From NCBI RefSeq assembly GCF_000735435.1, contig NZ_JMPP01000047.1, positions 62,001-126,000 on the forward strand: a stretch of DNA of 64,000 nucleotides. The letters run 5' to 3'. The notes beneath the pieces were generated by a model. That model was not told where the DNA came from and did not search any database. It saw only the letters and a program-made list of their open reading frames with translations. The stretch comes from Klebsiella planticola ATCC 33531 (lineage in GTDB: Bacteria > Pseudomonadota > Gammaproteobacteria > Enterobacterales > Enterobacteriaceae). Of the stretch, positions 20,489 to 29,445 are shown piece by piece; the stretch's first letter is position 1, and every line of letters starts with the position of its first letter. The position numbers and the translations under genes were made by a program.

Positions 20489-20995
20489 ATGTCACAAACC
20501 GTGCATTTCCAGGGCAACCCCGTTTCTGTTCAGGGCACCATTCCGCAGGCTGGCGCTACCGCGCAGCCGTTTACGCTGGTCGCCAAAGATCTCTCTGACG
20601 TCGCGCTGAGCCAGTTCGCCGGCAAACGTAAAGTACTGAATATTTTCCCGAGCATCGATACCGGCGTTTGCGCGGCATCGGTTCGTAAATTTAACCAACT
20701 GGCCTCCGAGCTGGATAACACCGTTGTACTGTGCATCTCTGCCGACCTGCCGTTCGCTCAGTCTCGCTTCTGCGGCGCGGAAGGTCTGAACAATGTCGTC
20801 ACGCTGTCCACGCTGCGCGCACCGCAGTTCCTGGCCGATTACGGTGTCGCCATTGCAGCCGGCCCGCTGGCCGGTCTGGCCGCGCGTGCGGTGGTCGTTG
20901 TTGATGAAAATGACCAGGTTGTTTACAGCCAGCTGGTGAACGAAATCACCGAAGAGCCGGACTACGATGCGGCCCTGGCTTCGCTGAAAGGCTAA
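20489..20995 (+). CDS. tpx: thiol peroxidase Tpx
   Basis: A 168-residue atypical 2-Cys peroxiredoxin, same size as E. coli Tpx. The peroxidatic Cys61 is in [10 protein letters not shown] and the resolving Cys95 in QSRFCGAEG. Tpx reduces organic hydroperoxides in the periplasmic or cytoplasmic space with thioredoxin. AGGAAGATAAAC precedes the ATG. A strong hairpin follows at 21048. Confidence 0.97.
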   Translation: MSQTVHFQGNPVSVQGTIPQAGATAQPFTLVAKDLSDVALSQFAGKRKVLNIFPSIDTGVCAASVRKFNQLASELDNTVVLCISADLPFAQSRFCGAEGLNNVVTLSTLRAPQFLADYGVAIAAGPLAGLAARAVVVVDENDQVVYSQLVNEITEEPDYDAALASLKG

Positions 20996-21047
20996 GACCA
21001 TAAGCTATCCCGGAAAATGGCGTCACCGCCAGCCTTCCGGCTACGTT

Positions 21048-21072
21048 AAGCCTCCGCTATGCGGAGGCTTAT
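21048..21072. terminator. terminator of tpx, probably bidirectional
   Basis: AAGCCTCCGC and GCGGAGGCTT form a perfect 10-bp stem with a TAT loop, followed on the plus strand by ATTTATTT. It sits between tpx and the convergent AbrB-family gene, which ends at 21073. Confidence 0.85.
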
Positions 21073-22128
21073 TTATTTCTGCGGCGCATAACGTGAAATA
21101 AAACGCGCCATCATCGGGCCGGTCAGCAAAATGGTAAACAGACGCAGCGTCTGCATCGCCATGATAAACGACATATCCGCCCGCGTACCTGCGGCAATGA
21201 TCGCCACCGTATCCAGCCCGCCGGGGCTTGTCGCCAGATAAGCGGTCATAAAATCGAGCGGCAGCACCTGGGTCACGCCCAGCGCCAACAGCGCACAAAC
21301 CACAATCAGGCCGATAATGGAGGCGATAATCTGCGGCAGCGTCTTCAGGGCCAGCAGGAAGATCTCTTTATTAAACTTTAGCCCAACGCTCCAGCCAATG
21401 GCAGCATACGCCAGCGCCAGCAGCCATTCAGGCAGTTCCAGCATCCACCAGCCCTCCCCCTGCACCACCGCGCCCGCCAGCATCGGGAATAACATCGCGC
21501 CGGACGGGAAACGCATCCTCAGCCCCAGCCATCCCGCAACCATCGTCAGCAGCAGCGTCCACGGCAGCTGCCACGTCAATGGCGGAAACCAGACGATCTG
21601 CTGGGTCAGCGCCTGCGCATCGCCGCCCAGGGCAAAACGTACCACCAGCGCCGCCGCACCCGCGACAAACAGTACCCGCAGATACTGCATCAGAGCCACC
21701 AGCCGCACGTCGGCGCCGTACTCCTGCGCCATCACCACCATGGCCGACGCTCCGCCAGGCGAACTGCCCCACGCGCCGGTCGCGCCCGGTAGCGCGCTAT
21801 AACGCACCAGCAGCCATCCCGTCAGCGCGCTGACGGCAAGCGTGGAGAAGAGGATAAGCAGCACCAGCGGCCAGTGCCCGATCAGGACACTAAAAATAGA
21901 GGGGGTCAGCGTGCGGGCGATCATGCAGCCGATAATGGCCTGAGCGGCAATAAAAAACGGGCGCGGAACGCGAATGTTCGCCCCGCGCAGACTCAACGTT
22001 ATCCCGGCGATCATCGGCCCCAGCAGCAATGCCGCAGGCAGGTGCAGACCAAACAGGACCCCAGAGAGTCCGGCAGAGAGTCCCAGCAGTTTCATCCACT
22101 GAAGCAGATGACCCGGTGAAGTTGACAT
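21073..22128 (-). CDS. AbrB-family membrane protein (putative transporter)
   Basis: A 351-residue protein with about ten hydrophobic spans. The family has a duplicated AbrB domain; the repeated motif is seen in GATGAWGSSPGGASAMVVMA and later YLATSPGGLDTVAIIA. These proteins were once called putative ammonia monooxygenases, but the sequence has no redox centre and a transport role is more likely. The SPGG motifs suggest a re-entrant or pore helix. It lies 113 bases after tyrR on the same strand, so read-through is possible. Substrate unknown. Confidence 0.85.
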   Translation of the reverse strand: MSTSPGHLLQWMKLLGLSAGLSGVLFGLHLPAALLLGPMIAGITLSLRGANIRVPRPFFIAAQAIIGCMIARTLTPSIFSVLIGHWPLVLLILFSTLAVSALTGWLLVRYSALPGATGAWGSSPGGASAMVVMAQEYGADVRLVALMQYLRVLFVAGAAALVVRFALGGDAQALTQQIVWFPPLTWQLPWTLLLTMVAGWLGLRMRFPSGAMLFPMLAGAVVQGEGWWMLELPEWLLALAYAAIGWSVGLKFNKEIFLLALKTLPQIIASIIGLIVVCALLALGVTQVLPLDFMTAYLATSPGGLDTVAIIAAGTRADMSFIMAMQTLRLFTILLTGPMMARFISRYAPQK

Positions 22129-22209
22129 CCGTATTCCTGGAAAAAGATGAAGAAAACTGAGTATATACAGAAGCCGGCGACAGGCAGAAGCCTCTATGGC
22201 ACCCGGTTG

Positions 22210-22235
22210 TCACCGGCCACCTGAGCCGCCGGTGA
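22210..22235. repeat. 8-bp hairpin between tyrR and the AbrB-family gene
   Basis: TCACCGGC and GCCGGTGA form a perfect stem with a 10-base loop just after the tyrR stop. No T tract follows on the minus strand, so it may be an RNA-end stabiliser or a weak terminator. Confidence 0.4.
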
Positions 22236-22241
22236 TTGCGC

Positions 22242-23783
22242 CTACTCTTCGCCTTTCTTCTGGCTCAGACCGTATTCACGCAGCTTGTTGGCGATCGCGG
22301 TATGCGATACGCCGAGGCGCTTCGCCAGCTTACGCGTGCTCGGGAAGCTGCGATAAAGCTGGGTAAGTACCGAGCGTTCAAAGCGACGCGTTATATCATC
22401 CAGCGACCCTTCCATCGCCTCTTCGCCAACCGGTAGTGAAGCCACATCGTGATCCGGCAACAAAATATCCTGCGGGCGCATCTCATAGCCTTCGAGCTGG
22501 GTCAGCGCGCGATAAACCGCATTCTTCAGCTGGCGAACGTTGCCGGGCCAGCTATAGCGGGTCAACACCGTGCTGAGGTCGGCGGAAAGCTTCGGTCGCG
22601 GGATCCCCTGCTCGTCGGCAAACCGTGAAACAAACAGCTCCGTCAGCGGAATGATATCCTGCGGACAGTCGCGCAGCGGCGGCAGGTAGAGGGTGAGCAC
22701 GTTGAGGCGGTAGTAGAGATCCTCGCGGAATAATCCCTTCTGCACCAGCTCCAGCAGATTTTTCTGCGTCGCGCAGATGACCCGCACGTCGACGTGAACT
22801 TCATGATCCTCCCCGACGCGCCGGAAGGTGCCGTCATTGAGAAAACGCAGTAGCTTGGTCTGCATCCGCGGCGACATTTCGCCGATTTCATCCAGCAGGA
22901 CCGAACCGCCGTTCGCCTGCTCAAAGAAGCCTTTTTTACCCTGAATGGCGTCGCCAAACAGCTCGCTTTCCACCGCATCTTCCGGGATGGAGCCACAGTT
23001 CAGCGCCAGATAGGGTTTGTTCGCCCGCGGACTGGCCAGATGGCAGGCGTGGGCGAATAAATCTTTGCCGGTTCCGGTATCGCCGACGATCAGCAGCGGC
23101 GCGCTGAGCATCGCCAGCTTACGGGCCTGCTCGACGACATGGCGCATTTTCGGGCCGACGGCGAGGATTTGACTGAAGGCACTGGTGTCCTGCGTCGTCA
23201 TGGTTTGCAGCTGACGCCCCATACGGACGGTGGAACGCAACATCGCCACCGCGCCGGTCAGGACCCGTTCGCCGTGTTCGCCTTCAAGGTAGACCGGGGT
23301 GATTTCCAGCACAAAATTCTGGCCGTTAACCACCACATGCTCGCTATGCGACTCCTGCGGGCTGCTCTCCAGCCAGCGCTGGACGTTAAAATCGGTAATT
23401 AACTGAGCGACCGGATGATTGCGCAGCCGCTCCTGGCTCTGCGCAAACAGCTGGCAGCTGGCGGGGTTCGCCAGTTCAACCTTGCCTTTGGTGTCCAGCG
23501 ACAGCACCGGTTCCGGCATCGCCACCAGCAGCGCGCTAAGCGCCAGGTGTTCACGTTCCGACGGCATCCACGGCACGGTACGCACGTCGGTCACGCCGGC
23601 GATCCGACGGATTTCCGCCATCAGGCTGCTGAAGCTGGCGAACTCCAGCTCGGCAAAATTAAGATAAATTCGGCCAATGGGATCAATGTCGATGCCGCGC
23701 AGATCGATACCGCGGAGCACCAGCAAATCAAGCAATTCACGAGTCAGACCAAGACGGTCTTCACAAAAGACTTCAAGACGCAT
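22242..23783 (-). CDS. tyrR: aromatic amino acid regulator TyrR
   Basis: A 513-residue regulator, the same length as E. coli TyrR. It has an ACT domain (about 1-75; MRLEVFCEDRLGLTRE), a PAS domain (about 80-190), a sigma-54-interacting-type AAA+ core with GDTGTGKDLF (Walker A) and DEIGEM (Walker B), and a C-terminal Fis-like HTH (KLAKRLGVSHTAIANKLREY). As in E. coli TyrR, the GAFTGA loop is missing (DAIQGKKGFFEQ occupies the site), so it acts with sigma-70. ATG at 23783 was chosen over GTG at 23795. Ligands are Tyr, Phe and Trp. Confidence 0.96.
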   Translation of the reverse strand: MRLEVFCEDRLGLTRELLDLLVLRGIDLRGIDIDPIGRIYLNFAELEFASFSSLMAEIRRIAGVTDVRTVPWMPSEREHLALSALLVAMPEPVLSLDTKGKVELANPASCQLFAQSQERLRNHPVAQLITDFNVQRWLESSPQESHSEHVVVNGQNFVLEITPVYLEGEHGERVLTGAVAMLRSTVRMGRQLQTMTTQDTSAFSQILAVGPKMRHVVEQARKLAMLSAPLLIVGDTGTGKDLFAHACHLASPRANKPYLALNCGSIPEDAVESELFGDAIQGKKGFFEQANGGSVLLDEIGEMSPRMQTKLLRFLNDGTFRRVGEDHEVHVDVRVICATQKNLLELVQKGLFREDLYYRLNVLTLYLPPLRDCPQDIIPLTELFVSRFADEQGIPRPKLSADLSTVLTRYSWPGNVRQLKNAVYRALTQLEGYEMRPQDILLPDHDVASLPVGEEAMEGSLDDITRRFERSVLTQLYRSFPSTRKLAKRLGVSHTAIANKLREYGLSQKKGEE

Positions 23784-23854
23784 GGGAGTATTCACCCTAA
23801 AAAGGCCAATGACGGATGAATAATAGGACAGTTATTTGCTGGCGTGAAGATAGC

Positions 23855-23872
23855 TGTCAACAATTATTGACA
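23855..23872. promoter_or_regulatory. TyrR-box-like dyad upstream of tyrR
   Basis: TGTCAACAATTATTGACA has the same layout as the TyrR consensus TGTAAA-N6-TTTACA, differing at one position in each arm. The dyad extends to 23853-23874 (GCTGTCAA and TTGACAGC). It lies about 70 bases before the tyrR start, where autorepression sites occur in E. coli. Confidence 0.6.
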
Positions 23873-23980
23873 GCATGGCGGAAAAACGGCCGTTATGGCG
23901 TAAAGATATCCGTTCAAAGCCCCGGCAGTCGGGGGAGCGACGTTAAAACCGCCGGTCGCCCGGCGGTTATCAGAAGGCGA

Positions 23981-25042
23981 TCAGGGCTGCGGGCCGCTTT
24001 TACTTTTTTGCAGCGTCTCTTTCAGCTGACCAATCAGTTCACGACGGAAATCGCCCAGCCGCGGTTTGTCGTCAGCGATCCACGGTAGCGGGCGGCACAG
24101 CTCCATTGCCTTAATCCCCAGACGCGCCGTGAGCAGTCCGGCGCCAATCCCCTGCGCCGCACGTGCCGAAAGTCTGGCCGCCAGGTCCTGCGACATCCAG
24201 TCCATGCCCACTTCCCGCACCAGTTCGCTGGCGCCGGCAAAGGCAATATTCAGCAGCACCAGGCGGAACAGACGCAGGCGGCTGTAATAACCCAGCTCAA
24301 TGCCATACAGCGTGGCGATGCGGTTGATCAGGCGTAAATTACGCCAGGCGATAAAGGCCATATCCACCAGCGCCAGCGGGCTGACGGCAATCATCAGCGT
24401 GGACTCCGCCGCCGAACGACTGATTTCCCGCCGCGCCTGGGCATCCAGCACCGGCTGCACCAGCTGCGCATACAGGCTGACCACTTCCCGGTCGTTTTGC
24501 GTTTCATGAATCGCCGCATACCAGCGCTGCAGCGCGGGATGCGCCTGATCCAGCCCGGCCTGCTGCGCCAGTTTCTCGCAAAACGCGCGCCCTTTTCCGA
24601 CCGCGTGACTGTGCATCAAATCCCGCGCCTCATCGCGCTCGTGGGCCCGCTGGCGCAGACGCCACAGCCGCCGCCATTCGGTGGCGACCGACCCGACACC
24701 GGCGCCGACAATCAGCGCTCCCGCCGCACAGCCGCCCAGCGCAATCCAGTCCTGGGTTTGCCAGGCGGTCATTGTCCACTGTACGCCCTGCGCCACGACG
24801 CTGACGCCAAAAATAGCCAGACCGGCGCTGACCATGCGTCGCCATAAACTCCGTTTCGGCCGCAGAACCGATTCGACTACCGCTTCTGCCGCCCCCTCGT
24901 CTTCCTCCAGCGCGTCGACTCGCGCCGGGGCAAATTTCGCCGCCTCTGCGCCGTCAAAGGCGCGGGCCGATTTCAGCGCTTCCATTTTCTCCGCTTCCAG
25001 CGGACCGTCGAAATCGATACGCGGTTTTAAGGGTTCGCTCAT
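23981..25042 (-). CDS. ycjF: UPF0283 inner-membrane protein YcjF
   Basis: A 353-residue protein of the YcjF family with a DUF697-type core. The N-terminal 70 residues are charged and cytoplasmic ([19 protein letters not shown]), then two hydrophobic spans near 72-90 and 100-120 ([15 protein letters not shown] and [18 protein letters not shown]). The C-terminal helical domain includes [20 protein letters not shown]. In E. coli it belongs to the phage-shock regulon together with YcjX. The ATGA overlap with ycjX shows translational coupling. Confidence 0.93.
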   Translation of the reverse strand: MSEPLKPRIDFDGPLEAEKMEALKSARAFDGAEAAKFAPARVDALEEDEGAAEAVVESVLRPKRSLWRRMVSAGLAIFGVSVVAQGVQWTMTAWQTQDWIALGGCAAGALIVGAGVGSVATEWRRLWRLRQRAHERDEARDLMHSHAVGKGRAFCEKLAQQAGLDQAHPALQRWYAAIHETQNDREVVSLYAQLVQPVLDAQARREISRSAAESTLMIAVSPLALVDMAFIAWRNLRLINRIATLYGIELGYYSRLRLFRLVLLNIAFAGASELVREVGMDWMSQDLAARLSARAAQGIGAGLLTARLGIKAMELCRPLPWIADDKPRLGDFRRELIGQLKETLQKSKSGPQP

Positions 25043-26436
25043 CGCAATTTATCTCCGATCAAAAATTCAAGCGCGGCATCCAGGCGAATATGCGGCAGCG
25101 GCTTATCGACGTCCATCACCTGCGGACGGAAATTCTCAAACTGAAACCCCTGCTGTTGCCAGAACGCCTGACCCGGCAGGCGCGCCGGAACCTCTCCGGG
25201 GTAGACGGTCAGCGGCTGACCGTCGCTCAGGCGATTTCCGCGCAGCGCGGGAATCTTCTCGCCGTTAACCTCAATCAACCCGCTCTGCGTCGCCTGGATC
25301 GATGCCAGCCCCAGACAATCCATACTGATGCCTTCGAACGCGGCGTTCTGCCAGGCGTCCTGAATCAGCTGCTGCAGCAGAGAAACCATATTGCCGTGCT
25401 GATCGACGGTGACGTGATCGGCTTTGGTGGCGGCAAACAGCAGCTTGTCGATCACCGGGGAAAACAGACGGCGGAACAGGGTTCGCTGGCCGTAATGGAA
25501 GCTCTGCATCAGCTGAGTCAGCGCCAGGCGCATATCGTTGAAAGCCTGCGGGCCGCTGTTCAGCGGCTGCAGGCAGTCCACCAGCACGATCTGGCGGTCA
25601 AAGCGCAGGAAGTGGTCTTTGTAAAAGCCCTTCACCACTTTTTCGCAGTAATATTTAAAGCGTTCACGCAGCATTCCGGCGTTGCTGTGTTTATCCGCCT
25701 GGGCCAGCTTCGCTTCGCCGATGGCGTCGACATCCGGCCAGGGGAAAAACTGCAGGGCCGGCGCCCCGGCCATATCTCCCGGCAGCACAAAGCGCCCCGG
25801 CTGAATAAAGTGCAGTCCTTCTCGTTTGCAGGCATGCAGATACTCCGTCCACGCGGCGGCAATCTCCGCCAGACGGTTTTCATCCGCCGGCGCCAGCGGA
25901 TCCAGCCCGTCGCAGAGCTGACGCCAGCGAGCGGACCACGCCTCACGCTGCCCTTGCAGCAGGCCGGTCATCTGCCGCGACCAGCTGAGGTAATCCTGCG
26001 CCAGCATCGGTAAATCAAGCAGCCACTCGCCCGGATAATCGACGATCTCCAGGTACAGCGTGGAGGTCTCTTTAAAATGGCGGAGCAGCGATTCGCTGGA
26101 GCGGTAGCGCAGCGCCAGGCGAATTTCGCTTACCCCGCGGGTCGGCGTCGGCCAGACCGGCGGCGAACCGTACAGCTGCGCCAGCCCTTCGTCATAGGTA
26201 AAACGCGGAATGCCGAAATCACGCTGCGGAACCCGTTTGACGCCAAGCAGGCGCTCTTCTCTCACCGCGCTAAGCAGCGGCAGGCGTGCCCCGGAGTGAA
26301 TATTCAGCAGTTGATTGACCAGCGCGGTGATAAAGGCGGTTTTACCGCTGCGGCTCAGGCCGGTGACCGCCAGACGCAAATGGCGGTCAACGCCACGGTT
26401 CACCAGCGCATTGAATTCAGTTTTGAATCGCTTCAT
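25039..26436 (-). CDS. ycjX: YcjX, P-loop phage-shock-associated protein
   Basis: A 465-residue DUF463 protein, same length as E. coli YcjX when ATG at 26436 is used (another ATG lies two codons earlier). The nucleotide loop [11 protein letters not shown] is near residues 26-36, and [15 protein letters not shown] and [11 protein letters not shown] look like switch and base-specificity motifs of a GTPase-like fold. YcjX is part of the PspF regulon in E. coli. Here it follows pspD with only about 215 bases between, so it may be read from the psp promoter. It overlaps ycjF by four bases. Confidence 0.93.
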   Translation of the reverse strand: MKRFKTEFNALVNRGVDRHLRLAVTGLSRSGKTAFITALVNQLLNIHSGARLPLLSAVREERLLGVKRVPQRDFGIPRFTYDEGLAQLYGSPPVWPTPTRGVSEIRLALRYRSSESLLRHFKETSTLYLEIVDYPGEWLLDLPMLAQDYLSWSRQMTGLLQGQREAWSARWRQLCDGLDPLAPADENRLAEIAAAWTEYLHACKREGLHFIQPGRFVLPGDMAGAPALQFFPWPDVDAIGEAKLAQADKHSNAGMLRERFKYYCEKVVKGFYKDHFLRFDRQIVLVDCLQPLNSGPQAFNDMRLALTQLMQSFHYGQRTLFRRLFSPVIDKLLFAATKADHVTVDQHGNMVSLLQQLIQDAWQNAAFEGISMDCLGLASIQATQSGLIEVNGEKIPALRGNRLSDGQPLTVYPGEVPARLPGQAFWQQQGFQFENFRPQVMDVDKPLPHIRLDAALEFLIGDKLR

Positions 26437-26570
26437 TGCCATCCTGTTATGCTCTGAAGGAAAGTGCTTTGATTATAAGCTATTAGGTGAGGATAAGTAG
26501 AAAGATTCCCGCCAGCGCTGCGGGAGATTGACGGCTGATGGCATTCACCTCAGTCGCTGCGCGCCAGGCG

Positions 26571-26614
26571 CGCGCAGGAGTGCCTGCGCGACCTCACCCG
26601 TCCACCCCGTGGAC
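26571..26614. repeat. two adjacent hairpins between pspD and ycjX
   Basis: CGCGCAGG/CCTGCGCG (26571-26578 and 26583-26590) and GTCCAC/GTGGAC (26600-26605 and 26609-26614) are both perfect short-loop stems. There is no T tract. They may act as a partial stop, or as a 3' RNA stabiliser for pspABCD, if the transcript continues into ycjXF. Confidence 0.5.
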
Positions 26615-26650
26615 GTCGCAACGATACGCCTGGCGCATCGCCTCGATAAA

Positions 26651-26869
26651 TCATTTCATCCCGCGGGCAAAACGGTTGGCCAGACGGCTGAGCAACGGTT
26701 CCAGCGCCACCGCCAGCAACATTTTTAACGGCCGACGCGCCACCGATTTCACCGCCCAGCCGGCAACCCCCGCCGGGCCATAACGTAACGCGGTCAGCAG
26801 AACCAGCTTACCCGCGATTTTCAGGCCGGGTTTCACTTTTTGCCCTGCCTGCTGCCATTTTATATTCAT
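26651..26869 (-). CDS. pspD: phage-shock protein D
   Basis: A 72-residue protein (E. coli 73) that reads [20 protein letters not shown] and contains the amphipathic/membrane-associated segment [19 protein letters not shown]. It is the last gene of the psp operon here. PspD is peripherally membrane-bound; its role is minor and supports PspA-mediated membrane maintenance. The pspE rhodanese gene that follows it in E. coli is absent. Confidence 0.93.
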   Translation of the reverse strand: MNIKWQQAGQKVKPGLKIAGKLVLLTALRYGPAGVAGWAVKSVARRPLKMLLAVALEPLLSRLANRFARGMK

Positions 26870-26888
26870 GCGTGACCTCAGATTTCAG

Positions 26889-27248
26889 TTAGAGCTGGCG
26901 AAAACGGCTGCGTAACGTAAAGGTATCCGACGTGACATAGCGTTCCATTTCGCGCAGGCGGCGTTCGCTGGCCGCCAGTTCTTGATCCGCCGCGGCCAGC
27001 AGCTCACCGCTGGTCGGCATTTTCTCGCCGTACAATTCACTTTCCGGCATCGGGTCAAGAGCGAACGTCAGGATGATGTACGCCACCACCACAAAGAAAA
27101 ACAGGCCAAAGATCATCGCCAGTACGGTAATCAGTCGTACCAGCTTGACCGGCACATCCAGATACTGCGCGATACCGGCGCAGACGCCTTTTACCATGCC
27201 GTGCTGCGGCACGCGCCACAGTTTTTTATTCAGATCCAGTCCGCCCAT
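26889..27248 (-). CDS. pspC: phage-shock protein C
   Basis: A 119-residue inner-membrane protein. The PspC domain (WRVPQHGMVKGVCAGIAQYL) is followed by a membrane span, LITVLAMIFGLFFFVVVAYI, and a C-terminal coiled coil (ELLAAADQELAASERRLREM). With PspB it senses envelope damage and draws PspA away from PspF. Its start overlaps the last base of pspB (coupling). Confidence 0.95.
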   Translation of the reverse strand: MGGLDLNKKLWRVPQHGMVKGVCAGIAQYLDVPVKLVRLITVLAMIFGLFFFVVVAYIILTFALDPMPESELYGEKMPTSGELLAAADQELAASERRLREMERYVTSDTFTLRSRFRQL

Positions 27249-27472
27249 TATTTGTCTCTCCAGTTCGGATGTTCGGCATCAAGAATGTCCTCCAGCGTCT
27301 GAATACGTTCGCGCATGCGCTTTGCATCGTCGGTCAGCTGCAGCAAACGCTGCTGTTCATTCTGCGATAAGCTGCCGCTCGCGGTGCGGTTGTTGTAGTG
27401 CAGCCAAAGCCAGACCGGTAAAACGAACAGCACAAACAGCGTCAGAGGTATGGCAATAAAAAGCGTACTCAT
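27248..27472 (-). CDS. pspB: phage-shock protein B
   Basis: A 74-residue membrane protein: one N-terminal span (LFIAIPLTLFVLFVLPVWLW) and a cytoplasmic coiled coil with leucine repeats (LQLTDDAKRMRERIQTLEDI). It is the PspC partner in the sensor complex. The length and gene order match E. coli. A 147-base spacer separates it from pspA. Confidence 0.95.
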   Translation of the reverse strand: MSTLFIAIPLTLFVLFVLPVWLWLHYNNRTASGSLSQNEQQRLLQLTDDAKRMRERIQTLEDILDAEHPNWRDK

Positions 27473-27527
27473 GTGTACTCCTTACGGTGAGTGAACGGCG
27501 GCGCATAGCAGCGCCGCAACGCATTAT

Positions 27528-27603
27528 CCTTCAGAACGTCGGGGCATCGGCTCACGACCGGCTTTAGCTGCGCCCGCCCTATCCGGCCCACCAGTTCTGA
27601 AGG
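27528..27603. repeat. 10-bp inverted repeat in the pspA-pspB spacer
   Basis: CCTTCAGAAC (27528-27537) and GTTCTGAAGG (27594-27603) are perfect inverted arms around 56 bases, inside which GGGC/GCCC and GCCGG segments can also pair. Closer to pspB, GGCGGCGC and GCGCCGCC-type arms near 27497-27516 form another stem. The structure may set the ratio of PspA to PspBCD by partial termination or RNA processing. Confidence 0.6.
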
Positions 27604-27618
27604 CGCTGGCCTCTGCCA

Positions 27619-28284
27619 TTAGTTGTTTTGGTTCATTTTGCTTTTCAACGCCGCCAGCTGGGCGCTGATTTCATCATCCGCTTTCAGGTCGGCAAACTGC
27701 TGATCCAGCGTTTTCTGTTTACCAAAACCATGGCTTTCCGCTTCGGCTTCCATATGATCGATGCGGCGTTCAAAGGATTCAAAACGCGCCATCGCTTCAT
27801 CAATTTTACCGCTATCCAGCTGACGACGTACATCGCGGGAAGAGCTGGCCGCCTGATGACGCAGTGTCAGCGCCTGCTGGCGAGCGCGGGTTTCGCTCAG
27901 TTTATTCTCCAGCTCGCCAATCTCTTTTTTCATCCGCGTCAGCGTTTCGTCAACCATCTGCGCTTCATTTTCCAGACTGCCGATAAGGTCGGTCAGCTTT
28001 TGTTTTTCGATAAGCGCGGCACGCGCCAGATCTTCTTTATCTTTACGCAGCGCCAGTTCAGCTTTTTCCTGCCACTCGGCCTGCTGGGCAAGCGCTTGTT
28101 CAATTCGGCGGCTCAGCTGTTTCTTTTCCGCCAGCGCACGCGCCGAAGTTGAACGGACTTCGACCAGCGTATCCTCCATCTCCTGGATCATCAGACGCAC
28201 CAGCTTCTGCGGATCTTCCGCTTTCTCCAGCAGGGAGTTGATGTTGGCGTTCACGATGTCGGCAAAACGAGAAAAAATACCCAT
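27619..28284 (-). CDS. pspA: phage-shock protein A
   Basis: A 221-residue coiled-coil protein (E. coli 222) of the PspA/ESCRT-III superfamily. The amphipathic N-terminus [20 protein letters not shown] binds membrane lipid; the rest is long helices such as [19 protein letters not shown]. It inhibits PspF in the resting cell and stabilises damaged inner membrane. ATG at 28284 was chosen over a 41-residue upstream extension, which would cover the sigma-54 promoter; AGGATCAACG precedes it. Confidence 0.97.
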   Translation of the reverse strand: MGIFSRFADIVNANINSLLEKAEDPQKLVRLMIQEMEDTLVEVRSTSARALAEKKQLSRRIEQALAQQAEWQEKAELALRKDKEDLARAALIEKQKLTDLIGSLENEAQMVDETLTRMKKEIGELENKLSETRARQQALTLRHQAASSSRDVRRQLDSGKIDEAMARFESFERRIDHMEAEAESHGFGKQKTLDQQFADLKADDEISAQLAALKSKMNQNN

Positions 28285-28346
28285 AACGTTGATCCTCATA
28301 GTTCTGATTTCAGGCCGTGGCCTGCGATGATACTTACGCTGATTAA

Positions 28347-28363
28347 TACAAATCCTGTGCCAA
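28347..28363 (-). promoter_or_regulatory. sigma-54 promoter of pspA
   Basis: On the minus strand TTGGCACAGGATTTGTA has GG and GT separated by ten bases, matching the sigma-54 -24/-12 pattern. E. coli pspA has a very similar TTGGCAC...TTGTA element. It lies 63 bases upstream of the pspA start and faces away from pspF, whose PspF product would activate it. Confidence 0.9.
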
Positions 28364-28461
28364 CTTTTTATCTTATTGATTTTAAAAGGAGTGGTTGTTA
28401 TCTGCACAACGGGTTGCTACAGTAGCCTGGTGAATCACACGAATAAATGGCGAATTTCATC

Positions 28462-29445
28462 ATGGCGGAATACAAGGACAACCTGCTCGGCGAAGCGAAC
28501 AGCTTTCTCGAGGTGCTGGAACAAGTGTCGCGGCTGGCGCCACTGGACAAACCGGTGCTGGTTATTGGTGAACGCGGTACTGGTAAAGAGCTTATCGCCA
28601 ACCGCCTGCACTTTCTCTCTTCGCGCTGGCAGGGACCGTTCATCTCCCTCAACTGCGCGGCGCTGAATGAAAATCTGCTGGATAGCGAACTGTTTGGCCA
28701 TGAAGCCGGCGCCTTTACCGGCGCCAGCAAGCGTCATCCGGGGCGCTTTGAGCGCGCCGACGGTGGAACCCTGTTTCTGGATGAACTGGCGACAGCACCG
28801 ATGCTGGTCCAGGAAAAGCTGCTGCGGGTGATTGAATATGGCGAACTGGAGCGCGTGGGCGGCAGTCAGCCGCTGCAGGTTAACGTGCGTCTGGTTTGCG
28901 CGACCAACGCCGATCTGCCGCAGAGGGTTGAGGACGGCCATTTCCGCGCCGACCTCCTCGACCGCCTCGCCTTCGATGTGGTGCAACTGCCGCCGCTACG
29001 CGACAGACAGAGCGACATTATGCTGCTGGCGAATCAGTTCGCTATCCAGATGTGTCGCGAACTGGGGCTGCCGCTGTTTCCCGGCTTCAGCGACCGCGCC
29101 CGCGAAACGCTGCTCGGCTACCGCTGGCCGGGGAATATTCGCGAGCTGAAAAACGTGGTGGAGCGCTCGGTGTATCGCCACGGGACCAGCGACAGCGAAC
29201 TGGATAACATCATCATTAATCCTTTCCATCAACATCAGCCGCTTCAGTCGCCCGCCGCAGACGTTGCCGCGCATCCCGCCGGGCCAACGCTGCCTGTGGA
29301 TCTGCGGGCCTTTCAGCAGGAACAAGAAAAAAACCTGCTGCAGACGAGTCTGCAGCAGGCGAAGTACAATCAGAAACAGGCGGCGGCGCTGCTCGGGTTA
29401 ACCTACCACCAGCTGCGGGCGCTGCTCAAAAAACATCAGCTGTGA
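28462..29445 (+). CDS. pspF: phage-shock enhancer-binding activator PspF
   Basis: A 327-residue AAA+ activator without a regulatory N-terminal domain. Walker A GERGTGKE, the sigma-54-contact loop GAFTGA (EAGAFTGASKRHPG), Walker B FLDELA and the Arg-finger region are present; a C-terminal Fis-like HTH (NQKQAAALLGLTYHQLR) binds upstream sites. ATG at 28462 follows the family start MAEYKDNLLGE; ORF extension upstream by five codons is not needed. It is divergent from pspA and overlaps the MFS gene at its 3' end by 10 bases. Confidence 0.96.
   Translation: MAEYKDNLLGEANSFLEVLEQVSRLAPLDKPVLVIGERGTGKELIANRLHFLSSRWQGPFISLNCAALNENLLDSELFGHEAGAFTGASKRHPGRFERADGGTLFLDELATAPMLVQEKLLRVIEYGELERVGGSQPLQVNVRLVCATNADLPQRVEDGHFRADLLDRLAFDVVQLPPLRDRQSDIMLLANQFAIQMCRELGLPLFPGFSDRARETLLGYRWPGNIRELKNVVERSVYRHGTSDSELDNIIINPFHQHQPLQSPAADVAAHPAGPTLPVDLRAFQQEQEKNLLQTSLQQAKYNQKQAAALLGLTYHQLRALLKKHQL

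Noticed and set aside
25090..26013. 307-residue plus-strand frame inside ycjX
   Set aside because: Antisense to a well-matched ycjX gene; no family.
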